A stretch of DNA of 64,000 bases from UBA3478 sp965662045 (GCA_965662045.1 CBFIGE010000011.1:13355-77354), one strand, 5' to 3'. Positions 37,336-47,465 are shown, numbered from the stretch's first letter. The notes: a model not told the origin generated them from the letters alone. A program made the numbers and translations.

Positions 37336-40300
37336 ATGAAATCAAGAGGCTTACTTACATTGATACTAAGCTTAATCGCTAGTTTTACTTTCGGTCAAGA
37401 AGTCACTAGTGAATCCCTTAGCAATGCATCATTTAAAGGAATGAGCTGGAGAAATATTGGACCTTTTAGAGGAGGGCGAAGCGTCACTTCAACTGGGGTG
37501 CTCAAACAGGCGCACACCTATTACATGGGGTCTACCGGAGGTGGTATTTGGAAAACTACTGACGATGGTTTAAACTGGAAAAACATCTCTGATGGATTTC
37601 TAAAAACAGGTACGGTGGGAGCTATTGCAGTTTCTGAATCAGACCCCAATGTGGTTTATGTCGGAATGGGAGAACACCCAGCTCGAGGTGTTATGACATC
37701 TATGGGAGACGGCATGTACAAATCTATGGATGCCGGTCAAAGCTGGTCTCATATTGGACTAGATTACAGTAGACACATTTCTGATGTTATCATTCATCCG
37801 AGTAATCCTGATGTGGTTTATGTCGCCGTTCAAGGAGCGCAATACGGAGACTCTGAAGACCGAGGTATCTACAAAAGCCTAGACGGTGGAAGTAGTTGGT
37901 CAAAAGTGCTGTACGTCGATCAGCGCACCGGAGCTTCTTCTTTGACTATGGATATGAATAATCCCTTAGTCCTCTACGCATCTATGTGGGACCATCGAAG
38001 ATATCCTTGGAAAATGGAATCTGGGGGAGCTGGTTCAGGTTTATACAAATCGGTTGATGGAGGAATGAATTGGACTAAAATGAGTTCTGGCCTACCCGAA
38101 ATAATGGGTAAATCTGGTATCTCCGTGTCTAGAGCTAACTCAAATCGAATCTTTGCAGTGATCGAAGCCGAGGGCGAAAAAGGAGGAGTATACCGTTCTG
38201 ACAACCAGGGAAAATCATGGACGCAAACAAGTAAAGATCGTATTCTGATTACCAGATCGTGGTACTACATGGAAATTTTTGCAGACACCCAAGACGAAAA
38301 CACAGTTTATGTACTGAATGCACCAATGCTTAAATCCATTGATGGCGGAAAGACCTTTAAACCCGTGAGAACTCCTCACGGAGACAACCATCACTTGTGG
38401 ATTCACCCTGAGAATAATTCAGTAATGATTAACTCCAATGATGGTGGGGCTAATATTTCCAATAATGGAGGGATGAGCTGGAGTACACAATCCAATCAAC
38501 CAACTGCACAATTTTATAGAGTTATTGCAGATCGTAAAATGCCCTATTACGTTTATGGAGGGCAACAGGACAACAGTTCTGTAGCTATTGCAAGTCGCAC
38601 TGATGACGGAGGAATAGATCACAAAGATTGGTTTTCGGGACCTGGTTGTGAGAGCGCTTTTATCGCATTTGACCCTGACAATCCTGAGATACTCTACGGA
38701 GGATGTTATCAAGGTATACTCGAACGATTTAATGTAAAATCATCGACACATAAAGAAATTAAAGAATATCCCGAATTAGGATTAGGAAAATATCCGAGCA
38801 CCTTTAAATACCGCTTCAATTGGAATGCGCCTCTTTTAGTTGACCCTTTTGATGCAAGTGTAATTTATCATGCAGGTAACGTAGTTTTCAAAAGTACAGA
38901 CAAAGGACAATCTTGGACAGTAATCAGCCCAGACCTTACTAGGGATGAAAAAGACAAGCACAATGAAGGAGGAGGTCCATTCACCAATGAAGGTGCTGGA
39001 GGAGAAAACTACAATACCTTGATGTCTTTAACTGCTTCTCCTCATGAACAGGGCGTAATGTGGGCTGGATCAGACGACGGACTAGTACACCTGACACAGG
39101 ATGGAGGAAAAACTTGGAACAATGTGACTCCAAAAGGTATTTCAAATTATATCATCAACAGCATAGAAGTATCCCCTCACGATGCCGCAACCGCTTACAT
39201 CGCGGTTATGGGATATAAAAATATGGATCTCACACCTCATATTTTTAAAACCACTGATTACGGAAAAAAATGGAAAAGTATCACAGACGGTATTGAAGGC
39301 GAGCACACTTTTGTTAGAGTAGTGAGAGAAGACCCTATACGTAAAGATTTACTTTACGCCGGAACCGAAACAGGATTGTTCATAAGTACAGACGGAGGAA
39401 CACAATGGAATTCATTTCAATTAAATCTACCCGTGGTTCCGATAAACGATTTAACAATTGCAGATAATGATCTAGTCGCCGCGACTGCAGGAAGATCTTT
39501 TTGGATCTTAGATGACCTCGGATTTCTTCAAGGTGCTGATAGCGATTCTAAAAGTCAACTATTCAGTCCGAAGACGACCTATAGAATTATGGGTGGTCAA
39601 AGCAGGTCAACTACTCAAGGAACAAATCCGCTTCCAGGCGCAATTATCGATTACTACCTCAGCGCAGAAGATGCTGAAAAAGAAATTAGAGTTGAAGTGC
39701 TCAATAAAAAAGGAGATCTAATTAGAAGTTACAGCAGTGGAGCTCCTGAAAACTTCAAAACTTGGCCAGGAGGCCCAAGCAAACCTTTAAGCCTTAAGAA
39801 TACCGAAGGTTTTCATCGTTTTCATTGGGATTTGAGACATGAACCCCTCCCTAGCTTAGAAAATATTTTTGTTTTTGGAGGTCTTAGTGGGGCAAATGCT
39901 GCACCTGGAACCTACATGCTAAAGCTCTATATCGGTGATGAAATGCAAAGCACTGCTTTAGATCTTCAAGCAGATCCAAGAGTTGAAGCTACACTCGCCG
40001 CATACCAATCGCAGGAGGCTATGCTCAGTGCACTTGATCAAATGCTCACCCAAATGCATGATGATGTCAATTACGTTCGAACCGTAAAAAAAGAACTCAA
40101 GTGGGCTCAAAAGCGTCTAGATAAAGTTGACGAATTGTCGTCTGAAGCTCAAGACCTCATGGATAAAATCGTGGTTTGGGAAGAAAAAATCATCCAACCC
40201 AAACAAAAAACCTTTCAAGATGTCATCAATTTTCACAATAAACTTGGAGCAGACATGATTTATTTGAAGTCCTACATCGACTCTGACGATCCTGAACCAA

Positions 40301-40446
40301 CACAGGGTGCACAGGAACGATTTGATGACCTCATCAATAAGTGGGATGCCATAGTCGATGAGAAAAAGAGCATTGATGAAGCTATTGCTAAGTTTAATAC
40401 GGCTTACTTAAAAGCAGAAGTACAACCCTTGAGCTCAGAAGAGTAA
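37336..40446 (+). CDS. Secreted VPS10/BNR-repeat beta-propeller protein
   Basis: The 1036-aa exported protein has a signal peptide ending FTFGQ. Many Asp-box (BNR) repeats of the form S.D.G..W follow, for example STDGGTQWNSF, SVDGGMNWTKM and TTDDGLNWKNI, over about residues 50-720. They build one or two beta-propellers like sortilin VPS10 domains and BNR glycosyl-hydrolase-like proteins. The C-terminal third is helical (EAMLSALDQMLTQM). Such proteins are abundant in marine Bacteroidota; catalytic activity has not been shown for most. A strong hairpin terminator follows directly. Confidence 0.85.
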   Translation: MKSRGLLTLILSLIASFTFGQEVTSESLSNASFKGMSWRNIGPFRGGRSVTSTGVLKQAHTYYMGSTGGGIWKTTDDGLNWKNISDGFLKTGTVGAIAVSESDPNVVYVGMGEHPARGVMTSMGDGMYKSMDAGQSWSHIGLDYSRHISDVIIHPSNPDVVYVAVQGAQYGDSEDRGIYKSLDGGSSWSKVLYVDQRTGASSLTMDMNNPLVLYASMWDHRRYPWKMESGGAGSGLYKSVDGGMNWTKMSSGLPEIMGKSGISVSRANSNRIFAVIEAEGEKGGVYRSDNQGKSWTQTSKDRILITRSWYYMEIFADTQDENTVYVLNAPMLKSIDGGKTFKPVRTPHGDNHHLWIHPENNSVMINSNDGGANISNNGGMSWSTQSNQPTAQFYRVIADRKMPYYVYGGQQDNSSVAIASRTDDGGIDHKDWFSGPGCESAFIAFDPDNPEILYGGCYQGILERFNVKSSTHKEIKEYPELGLGKYPSTFKYRFNWNAPLLVDPFDASVIYHAGNVVFKSTDKGQSWTVISPDLTRDEKDKHNEGGGPFTNEGAGGENYNTLMSLTASPHEQGVMWAGSDDGLVHLTQDGGKTWNNVTPKGISNYIINSIEVSPHDAATAYIAVMGYKNMDLTPHIFKTTDYGKKWKSITDGIEGEHTFVRVVREDPIRKDLLYAGTETGLFISTDGGTQWNSFQLNLPVVPINDLTIADNDLVAATAGRSFWILDDLGFLQGADSDSKSQLFSPKTTYRIMGGQSRSTTQGTNPLPGAIIDYYLSAEDAEKEIRVEVLNKKGDLIRSYSSGAPENFKTWPGGPSKPLSLKNTEGFHRFHWDLRHEPLPSLENIFVFGGLSGANAAPGTYMLKLYIGDEMQSTALDLQADPRVEATLAAYQSQEAMLSALDQMLTQMHDDVNYVRTVKKELKWAQKRLDKVDELSSEAQDLMDKIVVWEEKIIQPKQKTFQDVINFHNKLGADMIYLKSYIDSDDPEPTQGAQERFDDLINKWDAIVDEKKSIDEAIAKFNTAYLKAEVQPLSSEE

Positions 40447-40452
40447 AAAAGC

Positions 40453-40498
40453 ACATCCCTTTCTGTTTTAAAGCTGCAGAGAGGGATGTTTTCTTTTG
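40453..40498 (+). terminator. Rho-independent terminator after the BNR protein gene
   Basis: The hairpin ACATCCCTTTCTG / CAGAGAGGGATGT (40453-40465 and 40477-40489, one G-U pair) is followed by TTTTCTTTT. It starts 6 nt after the stop codon. Confidence 0.8.
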
Positions 40499-40507
40499 TC
40501 CAAAAAA

Positions 40508-40900
40508 ATGATTCAATTTTGCGTGCAATGCCAACAAGAACTAAGAGGTCGAATTGATAAGCGTTTTTGTTCTGACAGTTGTCGAACTCAATATCACAAT
40601 GAGGCGAATAGGACAAGAAACCAGCGCTTCAACTATGTTCACCGCCAGCTTAAAAGGAATTATGCTATCTTAGAAACATTCGCAAGAAAAGAAAAAAGGA
40701 AAGTGCACCTCAGAGAGTTGTGGTTACTAGGCTTTGACTCAAAAAAGGTTACTGGGGTTAAGCTTGCAAAGACAGGAAAAATATCATTTGAACTCTACGA
40801 CTTGACCTATCATATATCTGATAAAAATCAAATTGAATTTGAAAAAACATCACTGACTAAATCGCATCTATGCTCTTCAAATTACTCAAAGAAAATTTAG
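40508..40900 (+). CDS. Small zinc-ribbon protein of unknown function
   Basis: The protein is 130 aa. The N-terminus has a CxxC...CxxxC zinc ribbon (FCVQCQQELRGRIDKRFCSD, then SC). Basic helices follow (RTRNQRFNYVHRQLKRNYAI). The rest is not recognised. The ATG at 40508 is preferred over the TTG at 40496, which lies inside the terminator T-run. Its 3' end overlaps the M28 peptidase start by 31 nt. It could bind nucleic acid, as zinc ribbon plus basic helices suggests (inference). Confidence 0.7.
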   Translation: MIQFCVQCQQELRGRIDKRFCSDSCRTQYHNEANRTRNQRFNYVHRQLKRNYAILETFARKEKRKVHLRELWLLGFDSKKVTGVKLAKTGKISFELYDLTYHISDKNQIEFEKTSLTKSHLCSSNYSKKI

Positions 40901-43149
40901 GTATTCTCCTTATTTTTTTAGCTTCATTTATAAGCCTAAACACCTTAACACCATCAGCAGATCTCAACGAAGAAGTTGCTGCTGACACCTATTCGCTAAA
41001 ACGTGCGTTTACCCACGTCGAACAAATGAGTCAAAACCCGCACGGTTTGGGTTTCGATGCACATTCTGGTGTTCGGGAATATTTAATTCAAGAACTTGAA
41101 AAATTAGGTTTGGAAGTCCTTCTTCAAAAAGGATATACCTCGGGTGACTGGGCTAATGTGTCACAACCCATCAATATAATTACCCGAATTAAAGGAAGTT
41201 CTGGGGTGCCAGCACATGCCTTGTTACTTCTCTCGCATTACGATAGTTCACCACACTCCTCTTTTGGAGCTAGTGATGCTGCAAGCGGAGTAGCGACCAT
41301 TTTAGAAGGAGTTCGAACGCTTCTCGCCTCAAATGAACCTCTGAAAAATGATGTCATTATTGTTTTTACAGATGCTGAAGAATTGGGTTTAAATGGTGCA
41401 GATTTATTCGTGAATAAACATTCTTGGGCAGAAGACGTTGGCTTGGTTTTAAACTTTGAAGCTCGAGGCAGTGGAGGTCCAAGTTATATGTTAATCGAAA
41501 CTAACCAAGGAAACAGCGGGCTGATCAAACATTTTGCAAAGGCAGATATTTCTCATCCCGTGGCCAATTCCCTAGCCTACAGTATTTATAAACTCCTACC
41601 TAACGACACCGACCTCACTGTTTTTAGAGAAGATAAAAACATAGATGGATTCAATTTCGCGTTTATCGATGATCATTTTGATTACCATACCGCCCTCGAT
41701 CGCGCTGACCGCTTGGATGCGGAGAGTTTAGCACATCAAAAAAGTTATTTAATGCCCTTATTACAATATTTTGGTAATGCTGATTTATCCGATTTAAAGT
41801 CTAACCGAGATCGGGTTTATTTCAATTTACCTGTAATCGGATTCGTACACTACGACAACGCCATGATTTGGCCCTTATTTCTAATTGTTCTTGGACTTTT
41901 CAGTTGGGCAGTTTTTAAAAGATTTACAACTGTAAATTGGAATAAGATTATTTTAGGCAAAGCTTCGCTTTATGTAATCCTGAGTATTCTCATAAATGGG
42001 GTAATTGGGTATTTTTTATACGATGTACTGCAAATCCTTTATCCCTCTTACCAAGATATCCTTCACGGGTTTACCTATAACGGTAAATTATATATCGCTT
42101 CTGTGGTTGCCTTAAGTTTAGGGATTCAATTGCTAATTCTAGCGCGATTTAAATTTGAATTTGAAAACTTGGACGTTCTACTCAGTGTAATGACATTGTT
42201 TTGGATCGTTATTACCGGACTTCTTCAGTATTATTTACCAGGCGCTAGCTTCTTTATTTGGATTCCCTTTTTCATGAGTTCGACCTTACTTCTCTCTCAC
42301 TACTACCCAGAGCATAAGTGGATAGCACAACTACTCACCATTCCATCTGTACTGATTTTGACTCCAATGATTGAAATGTTTCCTATTGGTCTTGGTCTTT
42401 CTATGTTGGTTAGCGTGAGTATATTGGTAAGCCTTTTGTTTTTTGCTTCTATCACCACGGTATTTCAAATCGGCTCTCACAAAAAATGGAGCCTATTGGC
42501 ATTTGCTTTGTTTGGACTTTTAATGAGTAATGCACATTTCAATTCAAGTTATAATGAGGAGCGTCCTAAGCCTACAAGTCTGGTTTATTTAAAAAATGAA
42601 AATGGAGCGTATTGGGCTACCTATGATCACGTGCTTCACCCTTGGAATGCGCCCTACTTCGATGCTGCGGATACATCCCAAGCTACACCACAATTTGCAA
42701 GCAAGTACGGTTCTCGATTTCAAAGCGTCAATTCAGCACCTGAAAAAGCCATAGCTGATTTCGAATTACACATCAGTAAAGACAGCATTATAGAAGATAT
42801 TCGACAACTTGAATTCGAAATCAAAAATCATAGAAAGGTTCATCGTATCGAAGTTTTTGCTGAAGGTGCTTTGGTCAATTATGTAGAGGTGAATGAAAGC
42901 CCATTATCACCTCTATTTTTAGCATATAGAGGTAAGCGTTTATTTACGCATTATGTCAGCGATGGAGCAAGCACTAAAATCTTATTACAATTTGATAAAA
43001 ACGAATCTTTAAATCTAACGATCAACGAAATATCAAACGATCTTTTAAGGCACCCAGAATTCAGCATTTTGGATCGACCTGCAGAAACGATTCCAACGCC
43101 TTTTGTAATCAATGATGCTATAATTCAACAAAAATCATTTCAATTCTAA
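40870..43149 (+). CDS. Membrane M28 family zinc aminopeptidase
   Basis: The 759-aa protein has a short N-terminal hydrophobic anchor. The M28 peptidase domain follows (about residues 40-290) with the metal ligands in LSHYDSSP, GASDAASG and FTDAEELGL, then HFDYHTALD for the last His. About eight transmembrane helices follow (about 325-560). The last ~190 residues form a beta-rich extracytoplasmic domain. This layout matches the Fxna/ER-aminopeptidase-like M28 family found in bacteria and eukaryotes. It likely trims peptides at the outer face of the inner membrane. It overlaps the zinc-ribbon gene. Confidence 0.85.
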   Translation: MLFKLLKENLGILLIFLASFISLNTLTPSADLNEEVAADTYSLKRAFTHVEQMSQNPHGLGFDAHSGVREYLIQELEKLGLEVLLQKGYTSGDWANVSQPINIITRIKGSSGVPAHALLLLSHYDSSPHSSFGASDAASGVATILEGVRTLLASNEPLKNDVIIVFTDAEELGLNGADLFVNKHSWAEDVGLVLNFEARGSGGPSYMLIETNQGNSGLIKHFAKADISHPVANSLAYSIYKLLPNDTDLTVFREDKNIDGFNFAFIDDHFDYHTALDRADRLDAESLAHQKSYLMPLLQYFGNADLSDLKSNRDRVYFNLPVIGFVHYDNAMIWPLFLIVLGLFSWAVFKRFTTVNWNKIILGKASLYVILSILINGVIGYFLYDVLQILYPSYQDILHGFTYNGKLYIASVVALSLGIQLLILARFKFEFENLDVLLSVMTLFWIVITGLLQYYLPGASFFIWIPFFMSSTLLLSHYYPEHKWIAQLLTIPSVLILTPMIEMFPIGLGLSMLVSVSILVSLLFFASITTVFQIGSHKKWSLLAFALFGLLMSNAHFNSSYNEERPKPTSLVYLKNENGAYWATYDHVLHPWNAPYFDAADTSQATPQFASKYGSRFQSVNSAPEKAIADFELHISKDSIIEDIRQLEFEIKNHRKVHRIEVFAEGALVNYVEVNESPLSPLFLAYRGKRLFTHYVSDGASTKILLQFDKNESLNLTINEISNDLLRHPEFSILDRPAETIPTPFVINDAIIQQKSFQF

Positions 43150-43213
43150 TCAAAGACTATAATCTTCTTTAATCTCAAAATTGTTTATTACTTTCAATCC
43201 CTAATTCTTAAAT

Positions 43214-43918
43214 ATGAAAAAAGCGATCATTTTTGGATGTTTCTTCTTAACCAGTTTGAACTTTGGATGGTTACAAGCTCAGGACAATGCAACTTTACTT
43301 TCTCATTATGAAAAGTTTTATCGACAAATGCAATTGCAAAATGATGTTGGCGGTATGATCAATGCATTAACTCATTTGAATGTTCTTAGCCCGTCTGTGG
43401 AGCGCAGAGACACTTTGGCTTACATATATATGAATAGCGAGCAGCACGTACAAGCGATAAGTATACTTGGTTTAAACTCAAGTGCAGCAGACTCGGATGT
43501 CGCCTTATCTGCCAGAGCTATATCTCTTAAAAATCTAGGGGATAACCAAAGAGCATTAAATGCTTTTCAACTTTTATTTGACAACAATCAGAGTCCTTTT
43601 ACCGCTTACGAGGTGGCCGATCTCAAAATATTAACCGGTAATACGCAGGCGGCGATGGAAGATGTTGAGTTTGGTTTGTCGAATGCTACAGACGAAATGA
43701 ATTATGCTTTTTTTGAAAGACAACAGCCCTATCAGGTTCCGCTTAAAGCAGCATTTATGCACTTAAAGGCTTTAATTACATTTAACGGAGACAACGAAAA
43801 TATAGACGAGGCCGTAGCAATTTTTGATGAAGCTATCAAAATGGCCCCTAATTTTAATTTAGCGAGCTTAAGTCGTCAAGCACTTTTAGAGCGCAAAGAA
43901 CAAAACCAAGCGCAATAA
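43214..43918 (+). CDS. Exported TPR-like protein
   Basis: The 234-aa protein has a signal peptide (ends WLQAQ). The mature part is all alpha-helical with degenerate TPR-like repeats (ALSARAISLKNLGDNQRALNAF and AVAIFDEAIKMAPNFNLASL). Such proteins act as scaffolds in the periplasm. No specific function is recognised. It is followed directly by a convergent NTF2-like gene with no intergenic space. Confidence 0.65.
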   Translation: MKKAIIFGCFFLTSLNFGWLQAQDNATLLSHYEKFYRQMQLQNDVGGMINALTHLNVLSPSVERRDTLAYIYMNSEQHVQAISILGLNSSAADSDVALSARAISLKNLGDNQRALNAFQLLFDNNQSPFTAYEVADLKILTGNTQAAMEDVEFGLSNATDEMNYAFFERQQPYQVPLKAAFMHLKALITFNGDNENIDEAVAIFDEAIKMAPNFNLASLSRQALLERKEQNQAQ

Positions 43919-44431
43919 TTACTTTTTGCGCAGTGCATCAATTAGACTTTGATCGTGTTCTTTTTTGAGTACTACAAGCTGATCAACATCTTCATTGGGT
44001 ACTGCAATAGACAATACATAGTGTCTAATTTTCCAACCTTGGTCCGTTAACATTAGAATTCCAGAGCCTCGACACAGTTCCATTTGTGTACTCAACAACT
44101 CATCAAACCAGGCGTATTTTTGGTTTTCGTCCATGTAAATATTGCGTTCAACTGAGGAGAAACTCCAAGCCTTGCCTCTATCGAAGTAGGGTTTAGCAAA
44201 ATCCATGAATTCCTGTTTATTCCATAGTTCTTCAGGGTCTGTGCCTATAAAGATGGACTGCTGGTCCATCAATTTAAAATAGGCGTTAAAATTGGCATCT
44301 GACGCGGCTTTATGCCACTGATTAAGTACCGAGTTAATTTGTTCTTTTACGACCTGACTTTGCTGGGCCTGGATAAAAATTGGAACTAGGAGTGCTAGCA
44401 GTAATCGACGTTTGTTAAGATTTATTTTCAT
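43919..44431 (-). CDS. Exported NTF2/SnoaL-like protein
   Basis: The 170-aa protein has a signal peptide (MKINLNKRRLLLALLVPIFI, cleavage near QAQ). The rest fits the SnoaL-like/DUF4440 alpha+beta-barrel: LNQWHKAASDANFNAYFKLM, then SIFIGTDPEELWNKQEF and a late beta-sheet. These folds bind small molecules or act as accessory domains; no catalytic residues can be named. The gene overlaps the upstream lipoprotein gene by 17 nt. Confidence 0.75.
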   Translation of the reverse strand: MKINLNKRRLLLALLVPIFIQAQQSQVVKEQINSVLNQWHKAASDANFNAYFKLMDQQSIFIGTDPEELWNKQEFMDFAKPYFDRGKAWSFSSVERNIYMDENQKYAWFDELLSTQMELCRGSGILMLTDQGWKIRHYVLSIAVPNEDVDQLVVLKKEHDQSLIDALRKK

Positions 44432-44939
44432 CTTTAAGTTGGTATTTTAATTGAGTGCTAAGGGAATTCATAAATTCAATCCATTGATTGTAACTATCTA
44501 AGAAATTAGTTCCCGAATTGGTGATAGGTGTTTTATCTAATAAATCAGCTTTAAGTTGAAGTAAAAAAGTTCGAACGAGTTTTTGACGGCTTTTAATCAT
44601 TTGGTGATTGAAAACCTCAGGATAGGTTGAATTGGATAGTTCAGTCTCCTGAACTATTAAATCTTCAATTGCCAAAAGCATCTCAGATTGATTTGTCGCT
44701 CTCACTAGGTTTTCGAGCCCGAGTTGAAATTTCATAAAAGCGCCCCAATTTTCGACTAGATTAAAGGTTTCTTCATCCAAAAGACTAAGGTCGTTACGCT
44801 CAAGCTTCCAAGCAGAAACTTGATTTTCAGTTTCTTCGAGTTCTGAAACTGCCGGGCTTAGGCTAAGCTCAGTGGTATTGGTTTTTGCTTTGCATCCAAA
44901 AAGCAAAAGAGCCATGTTGAAAATCAAAAATTTTCTCAT
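44415..44939 (-). CDS. Predicted lipoprotein of unknown function
   Basis: The 174-aa protein has a lipoprotein signal (MRKFLIFNMALLLFGC, lipobox LFGC). The mature part is helical with no recognised domain. It overlaps the NTF2-like gene downstream, so both are probably made together. It lies divergently from the threonine dehydrogenase-like gene. Confidence 0.6.
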   Translation of the reverse strand: MRKFLIFNMALLLFGCKAKTNTTELSLSPAVSELEETENQVSAWKLERNDLSLLDEETFNLVENWGAFMKFQLGLENLVRATNQSEMLLAIEDLIVQETELSNSTYPEVFNHQMIKSRQKLVRTFLLQLKADLLDKTPITNSGTNFLDSYNQWIEFMNSLSTQLKYQLKDENKS

Positions 44940-45000
44940 ATACCAAATGTACTGACAGAATTTGAATTAATTTTAGCAATGCTAAACTAACTAAATCCCC

Positions 45001-45948
45001 ATGAACGATAATCGAATTTTAATTATCGGCAGTGAAGGTCAATTGGGCATAGAGCTCTGCGAGGCACTTCAAAAGTACTATCCCGACGAGACTATCATAA
45101 GAGCTGATATTCGTTCTAGTACTCACCTTTCTAATACTCCTTTTGAACACCTTGACGTGACCGATGCAGATGCCATTAGAGCGCTAATCGATAAACATCA
45201 AATCACAGAGGTCTATCTTTTGGCTGCACTATTGAGTGCATCTGCAGAAAAAAATATAAAGCAAGCCTGGAAAGTCAATATCCAAGGCCTTTTAAATTTG
45301 CTTGAATTGGGCAGAGAAGGAGTCATTCAAAAACTATTTTGGCCTTCGAGTATCGCTATTTTTGGTTACGAAAGTCAACGTGAACAATGTCCACAAAATG
45401 GAATTCATAAACCAATTACTGTTTATGGAATTAGCAAACTTACAGGAGAGCACTGGTGTCAGTACTATCACCAGAAATACAATTTTGATGTTCGAAGTAT
45501 TCGGTATCCTGGCCTGATCAGTTTTAAGAGTCCACCGGGTGGAGGTACTACCGATTACGTTATGGACATGTTTCGAGCAGCTACTGCAGAGACAGAAATA
45601 AATTGTGCCATTAATCCCGAGAAGGTGCTCCCTATGCTTTATATATCAGACGCTGTTGAGGCGACCATACAATTAATGCATGCAGAATCTTCTAAAATAA
45701 CAATTAGAGATTCGTATAATATCGGAGGTATGTCTTTTTCACCCAAGGAATTGACCTTGGCGCTACAAGAGCAATACCCACATTTTAGTCCTGAGTATCA
45801 AAGAGACTTCAGGTATGATATTGCCGAGAGTTGGCCCGATAGCTTGTCCTACAAGGAGGCTAGTTATGACTGGAACTACCAACCCAAGATAGACTTCGAG
45901 AAAATGATGACTATTATGACTAATAATATAGGAGTTATAGCGAATTAA
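45001..45948 (+). CDS. NAD-dependent epimerase/dehydratase family protein, probable L-threonine 3-dehydrogenase
   Basis: This is a 315-aa short-chain dehydrogenase/reductase of the extended type. The Rossmann motif GSEGQLGIEL sits at the start, and the YxxxK catalytic pair is YGISK (about residues 142-146). RYPGLISFKSPPGGGTTDYV matches the characteristic block of GalE-like L-threonine dehydrogenases first studied in Flavobacterium frigidimaris, which oxidise threonine to 2-amino-3-ketobutyrate. A kbl partner gene is not in the window. It could instead be another nucleotide-sugar epimerase, but the PGGGTTDY block argues for threonine. Confidence 0.8.
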   Translation: MNDNRILIIGSEGQLGIELCEALQKYYPDETIIRADIRSSTHLSNTPFEHLDVTDADAIRALIDKHQITEVYLLAALLSASAEKNIKQAWKVNIQGLLNLLELGREGVIQKLFWPSSIAIFGYESQREQCPQNGIHKPITVYGISKLTGEHWCQYYHQKYNFDVRSIRYPGLISFKSPPGGGTTDYVMDMFRAATAETEINCAINPEKVLPMLYISDAVEATIQLMHAESSKITIRDSYNIGGMSFSPKELTLALQEQYPHFSPEYQRDFRYDIAESWPDSLSYKEASYDWNYQPKIDFEKMMTIMTNNIGVIAN

Positions 45949-45984
45949 GTAACCCTCTTTAACTTAATTTTTAAATCATAGTTG

Positions 45985-45992
45985 TAATTTTG
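45985..45992 (+). promoter_or_regulatory. Putative -7 promoter element (TAATTTTG) for the fatty acid hydroxylase-family gene
   Basis: This exact TAnnTTTG match lies only 5 nt before the first ATG (45997) but 17 nt before the second (46009). It therefore favours the second as the true start. Confidence 0.4.
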
Positions 45993-46008
45993 ACATATGA
46001 TCGCTGCT

Positions 46009-46875
46009 ATGGAAATCATTTGGTCTAGCATCAGAGGAAGTGCAAACTGGTTTATGCGCTCGGTAACCTTTGACGTGCCTTGGTATCAAAACTTTTTTTG
46101 GGGACTAATTCTCATCTCAGTTTTGGTTTACAGCCTTGAGTTGCTTTTTCCTTGGAGAAAAAATCAAAAATCCATTCGAAAAGATTTTTGGCTAGACCTC
46201 TTATACATGTTTTTCAACTTCTTCGCCTTTAGCATTGCAATCAGTGGAATTTACAGTTTGCTGCGAGAACTCTTTAGTATCATTGGAATACAATACTACA
46301 GTATTCAACTTATTGATCTCGATGGTTTAGGTGTTTTTTGGAGCCTTCTCATTTTCTTTGTCTTACTAGATTTTGTGCAGTGGCTTACACATATCGCTTT
46401 GCATCGATTTGAGGCCTTGTGGAAATTTCATCAGATTCACCACAGCGTAAAAGAAATGGGCTTTGCAGCACATATGCGTTATCACTGGATGGAAAATATT
46501 TTATACAAGCCCTTAAAGACAATTGGGGTTATGCTTTTGGGTGGATTTGAACCTGAACAAGCTTACATCGTTCACTTTGTAGCTATATCCATCGGGCACC
46601 TTAACCACGCCAATGTAAAATTGGACTACGGAATTTTAAGGTACGTATTTAACAATCCTGTAATGCACCTTTATCATCACGCCTATCACCTACCTAAAGA
46701 AAAAAATCAGGGCGTAAATTATGGAATCAGTTTGAGTGTATGGGACTATCTTTTTGGAACGAATTACATCCCTGATCAAAACGGTAGTATTGAATTGGGC
46801 TTTCCGGGAGATGAAAATGTTCCAAAAGGATTTGGAAAACAATTCGTACACGGTTTCAAATCTAAGAACTCTTAA
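46009..46875 (+). CDS. Sterol desaturase / fatty acid hydroxylase family membrane protein
   Basis: The 288-aa integral membrane di-iron enzyme carries His clusters typical of the family: HIALHRFEALW, HQIHHSVKEM, a middle LNHANV and MHLYHHAYH. Four or more hydrophobic helices surround them. Members hydroxylate or desaturate fatty acids, sterols or carotenoids. The substrate cannot be told. The second ATG (46009) is chosen because a promoter motif sits just before the first. The DUF3109 gene follows 11 nt downstream. Confidence 0.85.
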   Translation: MEIIWSSIRGSANWFMRSVTFDVPWYQNFFWGLILISVLVYSLELLFPWRKNQKSIRKDFWLDLLYMFFNFFAFSIAISGIYSLLRELFSIIGIQYYSIQLIDLDGLGVFWSLLIFFVLLDFVQWLTHIALHRFEALWKFHQIHHSVKEMGFAAHMRYHWMENILYKPLKTIGVMLLGGFEPEQAYIVHFVAISIGHLNHANVKLDYGILRYVFNNPVMHLYHHAYHLPKEKNQGVNYGISLSVWDYLFGTNYIPDQNGSIELGFPGDENVPKGFGKQFVHGFKSKNS

Positions 46876-46886
46876 CCCTTTCCAAG

Positions 46887-47462
46887 TTGATTCAAATCGA
46901 TGACAAAATAATATCCCAAGACCTGCTTGAAGAACACTTTCTATGTGATTTAAAAGCTTGCAAAGGAGCCTGTTGTGTCGAGGGAGAATACGGCGCTCCT
47001 CTTGAAGATGAAGAACTTTCAATCCTTGAAAGAAATCTACCTGAAATCAAACCTTTTTTAAGTGAAGAGGGGCTTGAAATTATAGCCCAAAAAGGGACCT
47101 TTGTCAAAGGAGAAGACGGAGAGTGGGAAACTCCATTAATTCGAGGAAGAGATTGCGCATATGTGGTTTACGACAAGCATAAAATCGCAAAGTGTGGGAT
47201 AGAGGCCGCTTACAATGCAGGAAAGATCGACTTCAAAAAACCCATAAGTTGTCACCTCTATCCGATTCGACTCACCCGCTACAACTCATTCACTGCAGTA
47301 AATTACCATAAGTGGCATATCTGTAGTCCCGCCTGTGATTTGGGGAAAACTCAAAAACTGAAAGTCTTTGAGTTTTTGAAAGAAGCCATCATTCGCAAAT
47401 TTGGTACGGAATGGTACGCCAAGCTCGAAGCCGCTTCTAAAGTTAAACAAAACCGATCCTAA
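46887..47462 (+). CDS. DUF3109 family protein
   Basis: The 191-aa cytoplasmic protein has a cysteine set (CDLKACKGACCVEGEYGAPL, then CGIE, CHLYPIR and CSPACDLG) that resembles the YkgJ/DUF3109 zinc- or iron-binding families. No biochemical function is established. The start is a TTG and it follows the hydroxylase gene closely, so they likely share a transcript. It is common in Bacteroidota. Confidence 0.85.
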   Translation: MIQIDDKIISQDLLEEHFLCDLKACKGACCVEGEYGAPLEDEELSILERNLPEIKPFLSEEGLEIIAQKGTFVKGEDGEWETPLIRGRDCAYVVYDKHKIAKCGIEAAYNAGKIDFKKPISCHLYPIRLTRYNSFTAVNYHKWHICSPACDLGKTQKLKVFEFLKEAIIRKFGTEWYAKLEAASKVKQNRS

Positions 47463-47465
47463 TTC

